46,584 nucleotides of DNA from an uncultured Flavihumibacter sp. (GCA_946482545.1 CAMLRX010000019.1:1-46584); one strand, 5' to 3'; counted from the stretch's first letter, positions 1 to 9,110 are shown. Notes: generated by a model not told the origin, from the sequence alone. Made by a program: numbers and translations.

Positions 1-581
1 AATACAGGATGGTGCAGGAAGATAGCGTGATAGAGGATGGATGCGGCCAGTATAATAAGCAATAAGCCGTCGAATTTTCGGGTGAAAAATCCGATAGCGA
101 ATAAAGCAAAAATAAAGTAAACTTCAGCAGGCTTTTGAAAATCAGTGAAGTACATCAGTTCCATGGTTCCGGGCTCTATTGCGATCAATAATCCTTGCAA
201 CACAATGCCAGCGATGGCGATGAAACGAAGAAGTTTCCAATGTCGCAACAAGTTTTGTTCTGAGGAGAACAGCAGGGTGAACAAGATCCAGCAACCCAAT
301 GGCGCGGTATACATGCCACGTGCGCCGGTAGTCATCACAAAAAGCAGGCAGGGAAACAATACGGCGGCCACTATCAGCGGCCATTTGCTTTGGGGTACAA
401 AAAACGCCAGGATCAGGGAAAGGCCCAGCGCAAGATCGGCCCCCATGGCCCAGATGCCTTGTTGCTCCGGCCCCGAAAAGAAGACCAGCCGCTGATTCGC
501 CAATAAATCGTTAAAAAGCATTCCTTTTGAGAACCAGTAGCATACTATCGCGAACAGCCACAATACCAGTGTTCTTCTCAT
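1..581 (-). CDS. multi-pass membrane protein, 3' end outside window
   Basis: An open frame runs without a stop from an ATG at 581 to the left edge, giving 193 residues of a longer protein. It begins MRRTLVLWLFAIVCYW and is very hydrophobic. I count about six likely membrane segments (near residues 3-19, 46-62, 68-84, 94-106, 118-134 and 155-167, with another starting near 173), separated by short loops such as SEQNLLRHWK. I recognise no family motif. The pattern fits an uncharacterised integral membrane protein, possibly of the polytopic glycosyltransferase or mannosyltransferase type, but nothing seen proves that. It is divergent from ccmE (165 bp between the starts). The reading frame is convincing because hydrophobicity is sustained and no stop occurs; the function is unknown. 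Confidence 0.7.
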   Translation of the reverse strand, partial: MRRTLVLWLFAIVCYWFSKGMLFNDLLANQRLVFFSGPEQQGIWAMGADLALGLSLILAFFVPQSKWPLIVAAVLFPCLLFVMTTGARGMYTAPLGCWILFTLLFSSEQNLLRHWKLLRFIAIAGIVLQGLLIAIEPGTMELMYFTDFQKPAEVYFIFALFAIGFFTRKFDGLLLIILAASILYHAIFLHHPV

Positions 582-712
582 GAAAAAGGGCTGTGTTGCG
601 CGGTTCTGCATCGTTTCTGCTGAATCATTCCCAGGCTCCATACATTGATTTGTTCTATACAAACATTAAAAATAACGATTTGTGCGGGAGGGGGGGCGAC
701 TGTTTTTTGAAC

Positions 713-720
713 TACCTTTG
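713..720 (+). promoter_or_regulatory. Bacteroidota -7 promoter element for ccmE-ccmF
   Basis: TACCTTTG matches the Bacteroidota -7 consensus TAnnTTTG and lies 25 bp before the ATG of ccmE. No good TTTG -33 element is visible at the expected distance, so this rests on the -7 box and its position. Confidence 0.45.
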
Positions 721-745
721 CGGAGACTGGAAGACTGAATACATT

Positions 746-1153
746 ATGAAGAAACTACACATTGTCATTCTCCTGCTGATTGCTGCCGGCATCGCGGTGC
801 TGCTGTCTTTTATGAATGATCTTACCACCTACGATACAGTGGCTTCAGCAAAGGCCAAAGAAGGTAAATTCGTACACCTGATCGCCAAACTCGACAAGGC
901 GCAACCCGTGGAGTACGATCCGCTGAAGAACCCGAATTACATGAAGTTCACCGCAATGGATACATTGGGTAACTCCACACCCGTAGTTTACTTCAATACC
1001 AAGCCCACGGATTTTGAAATGAGCGAACGCCTTGTGCTGAAAGGTACCATGCGTGCGAATGTTTTCGAATGCAAGGAAATTCTGATGAAGTGCCCTTCCA
1101 AGTACAAGGATGAAATGGTACCCGCCCAGAAAAGTTTAAGCTCAAACCCCTGA
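746..1153 (+). CDS. ccmE: cytochrome c maturation protein CcmE, CxxxY type
   Basis: CcmE is the periplasmic heme chaperone that carries heme to CcmF for attachment to apocytochrome c. The protein has 135 residues: an N-terminal membrane anchor (about 5-22) and a small beta-barrel OB-fold domain. The heme-binding histidine of the classical HxxxY motif is replaced by cysteine: CPSKY at 116-120 gives C116 and Y120. This CxxxY variant is known from archaea, some deltaproteobacteria and Bacteroidota. I chose the ATG at 746 over an upstream in-frame start (593) because it gives an immediate anchor and lies just after the TACCTTTG promoter box. It precedes ccmF by 6 bp and is surely co-transcribed. 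No other ccm genes are in the window. Confidence 0.85.
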   Translation: MKKLHIVILLLIAAGIAVLLSFMNDLTTYDTVASAKAKEGKFVHLIAKLDKAQPVEYDPLKNPNYMKFTAMDTLGNSTPVVYFNTKPTDFEMSERLVLKGTMRANVFECKEILMKCPSKYKDEMVPAQKSLSSNP

Positions 1154-1159
1154 TGAATC

Positions 1160-3616
1160 ATGCAATATCCTGGTGAACACCTGCTCCCGGGGCAGATAGG
1201 TCATTTTTTTGCAGTACTTTCTTTCGTGGCCTCTATTGTAGCCACCATCGCCTATTTTAAATCGGCACGCAGTTCGGTGCTTATCGAACAACTGAGCTGG
1301 AAACGCATGGCCCGCGTGGCTTTCGGCGTAAATACCGCTTCTGTTATCGTGATCTTCTGTTTGCTGCTCTTCCTCATCAGCAACCATTACTTCGAATATT
1401 ATTATGTCTGGAACCATTCCAACATGACCATGGACATGAAGTACCTTTTCAGTTGTATCTGGGAAGGGCAGGAGGGCGGTTTCCTTTTGTGGGGCCTGTG
1501 GCAGGGGCTGCTGGGTATGATCCTGATGCGTTCGGCCAAAACCTGGGAAGCGCCCGTGATGACGGTGGTCAGCTTTGCGCAGTTCACCATCGCGAGCATG
1601 TTGCTGGGTATCTACATATTCGGCGTAAAAGTAGGGCTGAATCCTTTTATACTGGTGCGTCAGCAATTCATTGACCAGCCAGCGTTTCAGAACCTTTCTT
1701 CTACCTATATGTCTCATCCCTCCATGAAGGACGGGCAGGGACTGAACCAATTGCTCCAGAACTACTGGATGGTGATCCATCCACCGGTGTTGTTCCTGGG
1801 CTTCGCTTCCACACTTATTCCATTCGCTTATGCCGTGGCGGCCATCTGGCAACGGCGTTACACGGAATGGACCAAGCCCGTTTTACCCTGGGCGCTTTTT
1901 TCAGCGGCCATCCTGGGATTGGGCATTATGATGGGGGCCGCATGGGCGTATGAATCGCTTACATTTGGCGGTTACTGGGCATGGGATCCTGTAGAGAACG
2001 CGTCCCTCGTACCCTGGCTCATCCTGATCGCGGGGCTGCACACCAACTTAATCTATAACAGTACCGGATATTCGCAGCGCACTACCGTGTTGTTTTATAT
2101 CCTTACGTATATTTTTGTGATTTATTCCTCCTTCCTCACCAAAAGCGGTATCCTGGGCGATTCCTCTGTACACGCTTTTGCGACCGCAGGACTGAATACA
2201 CAAATGACCATCTGGCTGGCCGTGATCATCATACCTTCCATCTGGCTGTACATCAACCGGTACAAACAGATACCCACGATTGTTAAGGAGGAGAGCACCT
2301 ATTCCAGGGAGTTCTGGATGTTCATAGGCTCGCTGATATTCTTCCTTTCGGCCATGTACGTGAGCATCGCCACTTCATTGCCGGTGGTGAACAAGTTGTT
2401 CGGTACCAAGTTCGCTGTGGGAGAGGATGTGGAGTTCTCCTACAACCGCATCCAGGTATGGGTGGCCATTCTTACAGGGATACTTACGGCCATCACCCAA
2501 TTTTTCCGGTACAAAGATTCGGATCGGAAAAAAGTAAACAAAAGCATATTGGTGCCGGGCCTTATTGCCCTGGCCGCCACCATTCTTGTAGGAGTTTTCG
2601 GCCCCATTGAATATTATAAGTACGGCGCGGGTTTCCTTTCGGCCATCTATATTGCATTGTTTGCAGGATTCTATGCATTGTTCGGGAACGCCATTTACAT
2701 CTGGCAGGGCTTGAACGGCAAACTGAAAGCTGCCGGTGGTTCCGTGGCGCATATCGGCTTTGGAATGATGCTGGTAGGGATACTGATTTCCGCTTCCAAA
2801 AAAGAAGTGCTTTCGTTGAATACCACAGGCATTAACCTGCCTTTCAGTCCGGAGAGCAAAGAAAATCCTTTGGAAAACCTGACGCTGATCCAGGGCGTGA
2901 AAACAGATATGGGGCGCTTCAATGCTACATACACATCGGATTCACTCAATAAAAAAGGAAACATTACCTATTTTAAAATTGAATTTGAACGGAAAGACGG
3001 GAAAGAAAACTTCGTGCTGTTTCCCAACCTGATCCGCAATACAAAAGGCGCTGAAGGTTTCTCCAATAACCCGGATTCCCGCCATTACTGGAACAAAGAT
3101 GTGTTCTCCTATATCAGTTATGCTGATGACCTGGACAGGAAAAAAGATACTGCATCATTCCGGCCGCATGAACTGGCGCCCAAAGACACCGTGTTCTACT
3201 CGAATGGCTTTATGGTACTTGGAGAAGTGGACCATAATCCTTCCGACGAGAAGTTCAGTTATACCTCGAACGATACCGCGCTGGTGGCTAATCTGAAAGT
3301 GACTGTAAAAGATGGCCGTACTTATAATGCGCGTCCTGCCCTTGAAGTGAAGAATGGGATGATGGTGCAAAAACCGGATACTGTATTTGCCCAGAACCTG
3401 ATCGTGAACTTCAACAAAATCGGGGAGGACAACAAAAAGATCGAGATCGGCGTAAAGGAGTCTTCCTCCATATTACCCTACGTTTCACTGAAGGTATACC
3501 TCTTCCCCTACATCAATGTTTTGTGGCTGGGCATCATTGTAATGATGATCGGCTTCGTGATGAGCATTGTTCGCCGGGTGAAGATGATGAAGCCACGATT
3601 AAACGTGGTTCGTTAA
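1160..3616 (+). CDS. ccmF: cytochrome c heme lyase CcmF/CcsA family
   Basis: The product is an 818-residue integral membrane heme lyase that ligates heme to apocytochrome c at the outer face of the inner membrane, taking heme from CcmE. It has many transmembrane segments. The WWD-type heme-binding signature of the CcmF/CcsA superfamily is visible as FGGYWAWDPVENAS followed by LVPWL. A conserved histidine lies in MVIHPPVLFLG, and an early glycine-rich segment reads WEGQEGGFLLWG. A large soluble region (about residues 540-770) lies before the last membrane span, as in CcmF proteins. The length is slightly above the usual 650-700 because of that domain. The gene follows ccmE by 6 bp, so the two form a minimal ccmEF operon. 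Confidence 0.88.
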   Translation: MQYPGEHLLPGQIGHFFAVLSFVASIVATIAYFKSARSSVLIEQLSWKRMARVAFGVNTASVIVIFCLLLFLISNHYFEYYYVWNHSNMTMDMKYLFSCIWEGQEGGFLLWGLWQGLLGMILMRSAKTWEAPVMTVVSFAQFTIASMLLGIYIFGVKVGLNPFILVRQQFIDQPAFQNLSSTYMSHPSMKDGQGLNQLLQNYWMVIHPPVLFLGFASTLIPFAYAVAAIWQRRYTEWTKPVLPWALFSAAILGLGIMMGAAWAYESLTFGGYWAWDPVENASLVPWLILIAGLHTNLIYNSTGYSQRTTVLFYILTYIFVIYSSFLTKSGILGDSSVHAFATAGLNTQMTIWLAVIIIPSIWLYINRYKQIPTIVKEESTYSREFWMFIGSLIFFLSAMYVSIATSLPVVNKLFGTKFAVGEDVEFSYNRIQVWVAILTGILTAITQFFRYKDSDRKKVNKSILVPGLIALAATILVGVFGPIEYYKYGAGFLSAIYIALFAGFYALFGNAIYIWQGLNGKLKAAGGSVAHIGFGMMLVGILISASKKEVLSLNTTGINLPFSPESKENPLENLTLIQGVKTDMGRFNATYTSDSLNKKGNITYFKIEFERKDGKENFVLFPNLIRNTKGAEGFSNNPDSRHYWNKDVFSYISYADDLDRKKDTASFRPHELAPKDTVFYSNGFMVLGEVDHNPSDEKFSYTSNDTALVANLKVTVKDGRTYNARPALEVKNGMMVQKPDTVFAQNLIVNFNKIGEDNKKIEIGVKESSSILPYVSLKVYLFPYINVLWLGIIVMMIGFVMSIVRRVKMMKPRLNVVR

Positions 3617-3700
3617 AATTAGCATTTCTATAACAGAATTGACGGTTACTTTTCCTGTCTATCCGTATGAAACAAAAGAGTTTCACTATTTTTAGGACAG

Positions 3701-4333
3701 ATGAAAGGCATTTTAAATTCAGGTCGCAAACATTTACTGGCACTCCTTCTGGCTTCCGGGTGTGTAGGTGCATTGCAGGCCCAGCAGGTAACGGGTTCCT
3801 ATGGCCCCCGGGATACATTGCTGGTTCCGGCCGTGCACTACAATGGAGAATGGATTCCAGCCCGCACGTTGGAGTGGGTTTGGGTGGTAGCGCCAATGCC
3901 TGCGCATGTTAAAAAGAAGATGGCCAAATGGACCAGGTTGCGGAATGCTGTTTATGTAACATATCCTTATGCCAGAAGAGCCGGTTATATTATCAATGAC
4001 ATCAACCGCCAGTTGGCAGGCATAAAAAACAAGGCTGAAAGAAAAGAATTCCTCCGCACCCGCGAGGCACAGTTAAAAAAGGAATTCTCTGACCCCCTCA
4101 CCAATCTTTCCGTGTACCAGGGCAGGGTATTGATGAAACTCATCAACCGGCAGACGGGCAACAACTGTTACGAACTGGTGAAGGAATACAGGGGCGGCGT
4201 AACTGCCCGCTTTTACCAGACAGTAGCTTTCTTTTTCAACAGCAGTATGAAGCAACCTTACAACGCGGCTTCGGGTGGCGAGGATGCCGAAATTGAGTCC
4301 ATCGTAATGGAGATAGAAAGAATGTACCGTTAA
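3701..4333 (+). CDS. DUF4294 family secreted protein
   Basis: This 210-residue protein has a signal peptide ending near ALQAQQ (about residue 28), then a conserved region with RDTLLVPAVHYNGEWIPA and a charged helical part (INDINRQLAGIKNKAERKE). This matches the Bacteroidota-specific DUF4294 family, whose function is unknown. The motif RQTGNNCYELVKEYRGG in the C-terminal third is also typical of the family. A TATTTTTA box (3687-3694) resembling the -7 promoter consensus lies only 6 bp before the ATG, so its promoter may be close or shared with ccmF. The stop codon overlaps the stop of the convergent flippase-like gene. Confidence 0.75.
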   Translation: MKGILNSGRKHLLALLLASGCVGALQAQQVTGSYGPRDTLLVPAVHYNGEWIPARTLEWVWVVAPMPAHVKKKMAKWTRLRNAVYVTYPYARRAGYIINDINRQLAGIKNKAERKEFLRTREAQLKKEFSDPLTNLSVYQGRVLMKLINRQTGNNCYELVKEYRGGVTARFYQTVAFFFNSSMKQPYNAASGGEDAEIESIVMEIERMYR

Positions 4334-5364
4334 TTGAGCCGGTCCCCTGCTGCGGGATCGGTTTTTACCACAGGTTTATTGCTTCTGTTGATGTAAGGAA
4401 GAAGGCCCAGACAAACAAGTCCGGCCAGCAGAATGATAAACGTTTGAGCGCCCCACAACAGCCATCCGAAGGCCAATCCCTCTACTGCATCCAGTTTATA
4501 CACGACCATCACTTTCTGGATCAGGAACTGGTAGGCGCCGATGCCGCCCTGCGTTACAATCATGGCAATACTTCCGAAGGAAAGTATGGATAATGCTTCC
4601 GGGATACCAAGGTTTTCCGTGCTTTCCATAGCGTAGAAGCCCACCCTGATGCTCATCAGGTAAAGAAACCAGATGAAAAAGGTATGAAAGAAAAAGAGAC
4701 CTTTCTTTTTTACAAAACGTACACTGGTAAGTCCCTGCCAGATGCCTTTCACCACGGCATTGACCTTTTGAACGATACCAATATGGCTGAATTTCTTCAG
4801 CAGGAATTTCCCCACGAAAAAAGCAACTCCGCCAACAGCGGCCAGTATCAGCAATTTCACACCTATGGAAGCGCCTGCCCCGGCGATGTTCAACTGTTCC
4901 TGGGCAAAAGCCCCGATCGTATCTACCTGCGTAAAAATAGTAAGGGCAAAAACGATGAGCAGGCAAATCATGTCAAAGGCGCGTTCGGCCACAATTGTGC
5001 CGATCAGTTTATCTGCGGGCACTTTTTCATAACGTGCGAGCAGCGTGCATTTCAGCACTTCACCCAGCCTTGGAACGGCCAGGTTGGCGAGATAGCCCAC
5101 CATCACCGCGAGAAAAGTATTGGAAGTACGGGGCTGGTAACCGAGTGGCTGCATCAGAATTTTCCACCTTACGGCACGGCTCCAGTGGCTCACCAGCAAG
5201 GCCAGCAGCACCGGCACCAGCAACCAGTAGCGGGCACCGGATAAGGATGACTTTAATTGTGCGACCTGCGCTTCGTCCAGCCCCCGCGTGGTGAGCCAGA
5301 TCAAAAAAATACCCAGTCCGAGAAAAACGATATACTGTAAAAGACTGCGTAATTTTTTGTTCAT
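4330..5364 (-). CDS. flippase-like integral membrane protein (LPG synthase TM / YbhN / UPF0104)
   Basis: A 344-residue polytopic protein with about eight membrane spans, of the lysylphosphatidylglycerol-synthase transmembrane domain family (AglD2/YbhN/UPF0104). Visible family features are the early motif SHWSRAVRWKILMQPLGY, the segment VGYLANLAVPRLGEVLKC, and the glycine-rich stretch TQGGIGAYQFLIQ near the C-terminus. It contains only the membrane half and no aminoacyl-transferase domain, so it is not a full MprF. Such proteins are thought to move or flip lipid-linked substrates, but the substrate here cannot be read. It is the last gene of the panC-panD cluster, 55 bp downstream of panD. Its TAA stop overlaps the TAA of the convergent DUF4294 gene within a shared TTAA palindrome. 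Confidence 0.8.
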   Translation of the reverse strand: MNKKLRSLLQYIVFLGLGIFLIWLTTRGLDEAQVAQLKSSLSGARYWLLVPVLLALLVSHWSRAVRWKILMQPLGYQPRTSNTFLAVMVGYLANLAVPRLGEVLKCTLLARYEKVPADKLIGTIVAERAFDMICLLIVFALTIFTQVDTIGAFAQEQLNIAGAGASIGVKLLILAAVGGVAFFVGKFLLKKFSHIGIVQKVNAVVKGIWQGLTSVRFVKKKGLFFFHTFFIWFLYLMSIRVGFYAMESTENLGIPEALSILSFGSIAMIVTQGGIGAYQFLIQKVMVVYKLDAVEGLAFGWLLWGAQTFIILLAGLVCLGLLPYINRSNKPVVKTDPAAGDRLN

Positions 5365-5419
5365 AAAGTAAAGTTTCGGTCAAGGTTAATCAGGATGCAA
5401 TAACAATAACAGCCTGAAA

Positions 5420-5764
5420 CTACAATTTATTGCCTTCTTTAGGGAAAACCACGGAGGGCTTAAAAGTTTTTGCGGCCTCAAAATCCATGGTAGCGTAGGA
5501 AATGATGACCACGGTATCGCCTACAGCGCCCTGGCGGGCTGCAGGTCCGTTCAAACATACCACACCTGAACCGCGTTTGCCTTTGATGAGATAGGTTTCG
5601 AGCCGGGAACCGTTGTTCACGTTCACCACCTGGATCTTTTCATTTTCGATCATATTGGCGGCTTCCATGAGGTCTTCGTCGAGCGTAAGACTTCCCACAT
5701 AATGGAGGTTAGCTTCGGTGATCACCGCGCGGTGCACCTTTGATTTGAGCACTTCAATTTGCAT
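5420..5764 (-). CDS. panD: aspartate 1-decarboxylase proenzyme PanD
   Basis: PanD makes beta-alanine from L-aspartate for pantothenate and CoA synthesis in the cytoplasm. The protein has 114 residues, normal for the family. It carries the self-processing site G24-S25 (in [12 protein letters not shown]), where cleavage creates the pyruvoyl cofactor. Other family landmarks are K9, H11 and R12 near the N-terminus, [13 protein letters not shown] (G72-D83), and Y58 in LETYLIKG. It lies 28 bp downstream of panC on the same strand, so beta-alanine and the enzyme that uses it are made together. Confidence 0.95.
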   Translation of the reverse strand: MQIEVLKSKVHRAVITEANLHYVGSLTLDEDLMEAANMIENEKIQVVNVNNGSRLETYLIKGKRGSGVVCLNGPAARQGAVGDTVVIISYATMDFEAAKTFKPSVVFPKEGNKL

Positions 5765-5792
5765 AATGGCGCAAAATTAGGGTAAAAATAGA

Positions 5793-6635
5793 TCAGGCGT
5801 GTACCAATAAATTATCGATGAGCCGCACCTTGCCCATAAAGGCGGCGCAAAGGATCACGGCATCTTTTCCTGGTTCCCAGGGGCCGAGCGTAATGGCGTC
5901 TGCGGGCGTGCAATAATCCACTTTATCAAAACCGGCGGCCAGCAGTTTTTGTTCAGCCTCCTTTTCAAGCGAGGGGATGGGATGGGCTTCAAGTGCCTCT
6001 GCCATTTCATTCATAGTCTTCCAGATGGCGGTGGCTTTTTCACGTTCTTCAGAGGAAAGTCGCATGTTGCGGCTGCTCATGGCGAGTCCGGAATCTTCCC
6101 GGAGCGTGGGCATGATCTTCAGCAGCGTGGCGCTTTGCTTCAATTCCAGCAAACGGGCTATCACCATACATTGCTGGTAATCTTTCTGTCCCATATATAA
6201 ATGATCCGGCTCCACAATATCAAGCAACCTGCTCACCACCTGGCAAACGCCCTGAAAATGGCCCGGCCGGAAAGCGCCTTCAAAGATGTTTTCGAGGTTT
6301 CCGAGTTCAAAAGCTGCTTGCGGAACGGGGCCTTCAGGGTACATTTCATCAACTGAAGGCAGGAACAATACATCCGTACCAATGGAAATAAGTTGCTGAA
6401 TATCACTATCAGTAGTAACAGGGTATAGTTTGAAATCGTTGGGATCGTTGAACTGGGTAGGGTTTACGAAAATGCTGCAAACCGTTGTTTGACCGTTGTT
6501 TCCCACGGAACGAAGCAGGGAAAGGTGACCTTCGTGAAGGGCGCCCATCGTGGGAACAAAACCAATGGATTTACCCTGGCCGCGTTGTTCCCGGAGCCAT
6601 TTCCGGTAGGGGAGGATCGTTCTGAAAATGATCAT
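5793..6635 (-). CDS. panC: pantothenate synthetase PanC
   Basis: PanC condenses pantoate with beta-alanine, using ATP, to give pantothenate. With the ATG at 6635 the protein is 280 residues, the normal length. A longer in-frame start at 6707 would add 24 residues without homology and would run into the divergent promoter, so I reject it. The HIGH-type ATP motif is seen in FVPTMGALHEGH (residues 27-37), and the KMSKS-like region corresponds to LAMSSRNMRLS. YMGQKDYQQ is also conserved. It heads the panC-panD-flippase operon and is divergent from the glycogen-synthase-like gene. The gene for ketopantoate hydroxymethyltransferase (panB) is not in the window. Confidence 0.95.
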   Translation of the reverse strand: MIIFRTILPYRKWLREQRGQGKSIGFVPTMGALHEGHLSLLRSVGNNGQTTVCSIFVNPTQFNDPNDFKLYPVTTDSDIQQLISIGTDVLFLPSVDEMYPEGPVPQAAFELGNLENIFEGAFRPGHFQGVCQVVSRLLDIVEPDHLYMGQKDYQQCMVIARLLELKQSATLLKIMPTLREDSGLAMSSRNMRLSSEEREKATAIWKTMNEMAEALEAHPIPSLEKEAEQKLLAAGFDKVDYCTPADAITLGPWEPGKDAVILCAAFMGKVRLIDNLLVHA

Positions 6636-6694
6636 ACGGTTAGCGTTGAAAAATGATAGAAAGCGGCAAGTTCGGCTGATTTGAATAAAAATCG

Positions 6695-6702
6695 TACCTT
6701 TG
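6695..6702 (+). promoter_or_regulatory. -7 promoter element before glycogen-synthase-like gene
   Basis: TACCTTTG fits TAnnTTTG exactly. A TTCG (6671-6674) stands 20 bp upstream as a weak -33 element. The ATG of the downstream gene is 41 bp further on, at 6744. Confidence 0.5.
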
Positions 6703-6743
6703 CCCACTAAATTTTAGAGGTTCCAAACAAATCGCGTCCAATA

Positions 6744-7556
6744 ATGTCAGCAAAGAAAAGAATTTTATTCATTGCCAACGAAATGTCTCCGTACCTGGAA
6801 TTGACAGAGTTCGCGGAACTGGTCAATAAACTGGCCATCAAATCGAACGACAATAACCTGGAGGTAAGGTGCATTATGCCCCGTTTCGGTGTGGTAAATG
6901 AAAGAAGGCATCGCCTGCATGAAGTGGTAAGATTGTCGGGAATCAACGTAGCGGTTGATAATGATGATTTCCCGCTTCAGATCAAGGTGGCATCCCTGCC
7001 CAATGCCCGTTTACAGGTGTATTTCCTGGACAACGAGGACCTCTTCAAACGCAAGCATATTTTCCACGACGATAACGAAGAATGGTTCGAAGACAACGAC
7101 CTCAGAACTGTTTTCTTCTGCAAAGGAGCCCTGGAAACCGTGAAGAAATTCGGATGGCCACCAGATATTATCCATTGCAGCGGTTGGATGAGCGGATTGA
7201 TTCCACTATATCTCAAAACGATCTACAAAAAAGAACCCGTTTTCAGCCACAGCAAAGTGGTGTTTACTATTGGTCAGAATACTTTCAAAGAATCGCTGGG
7301 AGAAGATTTCGTGAAGAAAGCCAACCTGAATGGCGCGCTGAAAGATAAAGACCTCGAAGCATTCAAGGAAGCCACCAACACCGCGATGTTCCGCGGAGGC
7401 GCCACACATGCCGATGCCATTACCTTTGGTGAAGAAAAAATAGAGAAGAAACTGCTCGATGAATTCTCGAAAGTGAAAGGGAAGAAGGTATTGCCCTTTA
7501 ACGCGGAGTCTGATTTAACAGACTATTTGCAATTGTATAACGACCTTGCAAAGTAG
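6744..7556 (+). CDS. glycogen/starch synthase-like single-domain protein
   Basis: A 270-residue protein resembling only the N-terminal (GT5 catalytic) half of bacterial glycogen synthase. Family traits are the opening KRILFIANEMSPYLE, the segment PDIIHCSGWMSGLIPLYL (like the DIVHxHDWQ region) and KVVFTIGQN. Two features argue against normal catalysis. The KxGGL sugar-nucleotide motif expected after EMSPY reads ELTEF, and the whole C-terminal Rossmann domain that binds ADP-glucose is absent. Short homologues of this kind are annotated across Bacteroidota. The position, divergent from panC and followed by a DUF4270 gene, appears conserved in the phylum. The true role is unknown; it may be a non-catalytic or regulatory relative. 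Confidence 0.75.
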   Translation: MSAKKRILFIANEMSPYLELTEFAELVNKLAIKSNDNNLEVRCIMPRFGVVNERRHRLHEVVRLSGINVAVDNDDFPLQIKVASLPNARLQVYFLDNEDLFKRKHIFHDDNEEWFEDNDLRTVFFCKGALETVKKFGWPPDIIHCSGWMSGLIPLYLKTIYKKEPVFSHSKVVFTIGQNTFKESLGEDFVKKANLNGALKDKDLEAFKEATNTAMFRGGATHADAITFGEEKIEKKLLDEFSKVKGKKVLPFNAESDLTDYLQLYNDLAK

Positions 7557-7592
7557 TATTTTCACTACCGTTCTCACATCAAAAATTAGTTT

Positions 7593-9089
7593 GTGAAGTA
7601 TAACAACCGCTGGCGTTCTTTCTTTGCTTGTACTGTAATGGCCACTTTCGTTCTCACGGCCTGCAATAAACTGGATACCACTACCATCGGAAATGACCTT
7701 ATACCGGTTGTGGACAATGTGAATACATTCGATACCACGCTCGCCGTGGAAGCCCGGAACTTTTTCTACCCCGATAGCGTGAATGTGTACGCCTCTGATG
7801 TTCATGCGTTGGGAACCGTACTCACCGACCCGCTTTTCGGCACCACTACTGCCTCAATTCTGGCGCAGTTCAAACCAGCATCTTTTGGGGCTTATCCTTT
7901 CCTTAACGCGAAAGACAGCATCGTGGCCATAGATTCCGTTGTACTCGGTCTTTCTTACAAAGGCGCTTATGGCGACACCAACCTGCTCCAGCACATCCAG
8001 GTGTACCAGGTGGATCCGTCAGAAAGATTCTACCGGGGAGAAAAAACTACTGTTGATTATCCCATGTTCGGACAGCAGGTGAATGTTGGGAATGGTGTGG
8101 TGGACATCAGAACGCTGAATGATTCGGCTACCGTTATTCTCGATAAGGATACAACGAAAATTGCGAATCAGCTCCGCATTCGTTTGGATACAACACTGGT
8201 GGGAAGAGCTTATGCCGCTTACGATACGGCAAATGCTTTCCGCTCCGATTCCGCGTTCAACATCTACAATAAAGGTTTTGTGGTGCTTACCGATTCTGCG
8301 TATAGTTCCAACGGCCTTATGTATTTTAACCTTACGGAAGCAAATTCAAACCTGACCATATTTTACCGGGTCATCAAGAACGGAGTGATGGATACCGCCT
8401 ATGTGGTGTTCCCGTTTGGCAATGTAGCAGGCAATGTATCTGCCCAGGCGAATATCATCAGGAGAAGATACGATGGAACGCAGGTGAATACTTATGTGAA
8501 CAACGGTACTGCTCCCGATGATCTGGTGTTCGTTCAGACACTCCCGGGAACCACTACTACCATTGATGTGCCAGCTCTCACCGGAGGTACTATCTACAAT
8601 AGGGTGGTACACAAGGCAGAACTGATTATGGAACAGGTGACAGACGGTTCTGACGCTACTTTAGGCGCACCGGCATATTTATACCTGGATGCATTTGACG
8701 ATTCAGTGCACGTAGCTGTGATCGATCCTATGTTCTACAGCAATGGTACGCCCGATTTCCGGTTGTTTGGCGGCTATTCTAAAACAATAAAGGACGCTTC
8801 TGGCAACAATGTGACTGGATACACCTTTGATCTTACAAGGTATGTTCAAATGATCGCGACCAGGAATACGAAGAACCTGCAATTCAGGCTCACTGCACCA
8901 ACCGCCCCCAACAACAGGCTGAGCGCGTTTCATTTTAACCCGCTTTACCCGCAACCCGCTTATCCGGGTTCAACATTGGGCGTATTTAGCATCTATCCGA
9001 ATGCTGTGGCCAATGGCCGGGTAAGACTGGGAGGAGGCAATCATACCACGAATAAGATGAGATTACGGATAATTTATTCCAAAATTTAA
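7593..9089 (+). CDS. DUF4270 family lipoprotein
   Basis: A 498-residue exported lipoprotein. The start is a GTG at 7593. The signal peptide ends in the lipobox VLTAC, with the lipidated Cys at residue 24. The mature part begins NKLDTTTIGNDLIP, the typical opening of DUF4270, followed by a beta-rich body with many short Asp/Thr/Val strands and the C-terminal segment LQFRLTAPTAPNNRLS. The family is confined to Bacteroidota and its function is unknown. The protein is probably on the outer membrane. It follows the glycogen-synthase-like gene by 36 bp and is ended by a strong hairpin terminator at 9111-9148. Confidence 0.8.
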   Translation: MKYNNRWRSFFACTVMATFVLTACNKLDTTTIGNDLIPVVDNVNTFDTTLAVEARNFFYPDSVNVYASDVHALGTVLTDPLFGTTTASILAQFKPASFGAYPFLNAKDSIVAIDSVVLGLSYKGAYGDTNLLQHIQVYQVDPSERFYRGEKTTVDYPMFGQQVNVGNGVVDIRTLNDSATVILDKDTTKIANQLRIRLDTTLVGRAYAAYDTANAFRSDSAFNIYNKGFVVLTDSAYSSNGLMYFNLTEANSNLTIFYRVIKNGVMDTAYVVFPFGNVAGNVSAQANIIRRRYDGTQVNTYVNNGTAPDDLVFVQTLPGTTTTIDVPALTGGTIYNRVVHKAELIMEQVTDGSDATLGAPAYLYLDAFDDSVHVAVIDPMFYSNGTPDFRLFGGYSKTIKDASGNNVTGYTFDLTRYVQMIATRNTKNLQFRLTAPTAPNNRLSAFHFNPLYPQPAYPGSTLGVFSIYPNAVANGRVRLGGGNHTTNKMRLRIIYSKI

Positions 9090-9099
9090 TTCCGGTGAT

Positions 9100-9107
9100 T
9101 ATATTTG
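9100..9107 (+). promoter_or_regulatory. possible -7 box upstream of metK
   Basis: TATATTTG fits TAnnTTTG but lies 4 bp before a perfect terminator hairpin. If used for metK, the transcript would start inside the hairpin. The -33 element is weak (TTTA, 23 bp upstream). It may be fortuitous. Confidence 0.3.
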
Positions 9108-9110
9108 CGG

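Noticed and set aside
1142..1852. 236-codon minus-strand frame inside ccmF
   Set aside because: Low-complexity His/Gln-rich shadow of the ccmF coding frame.
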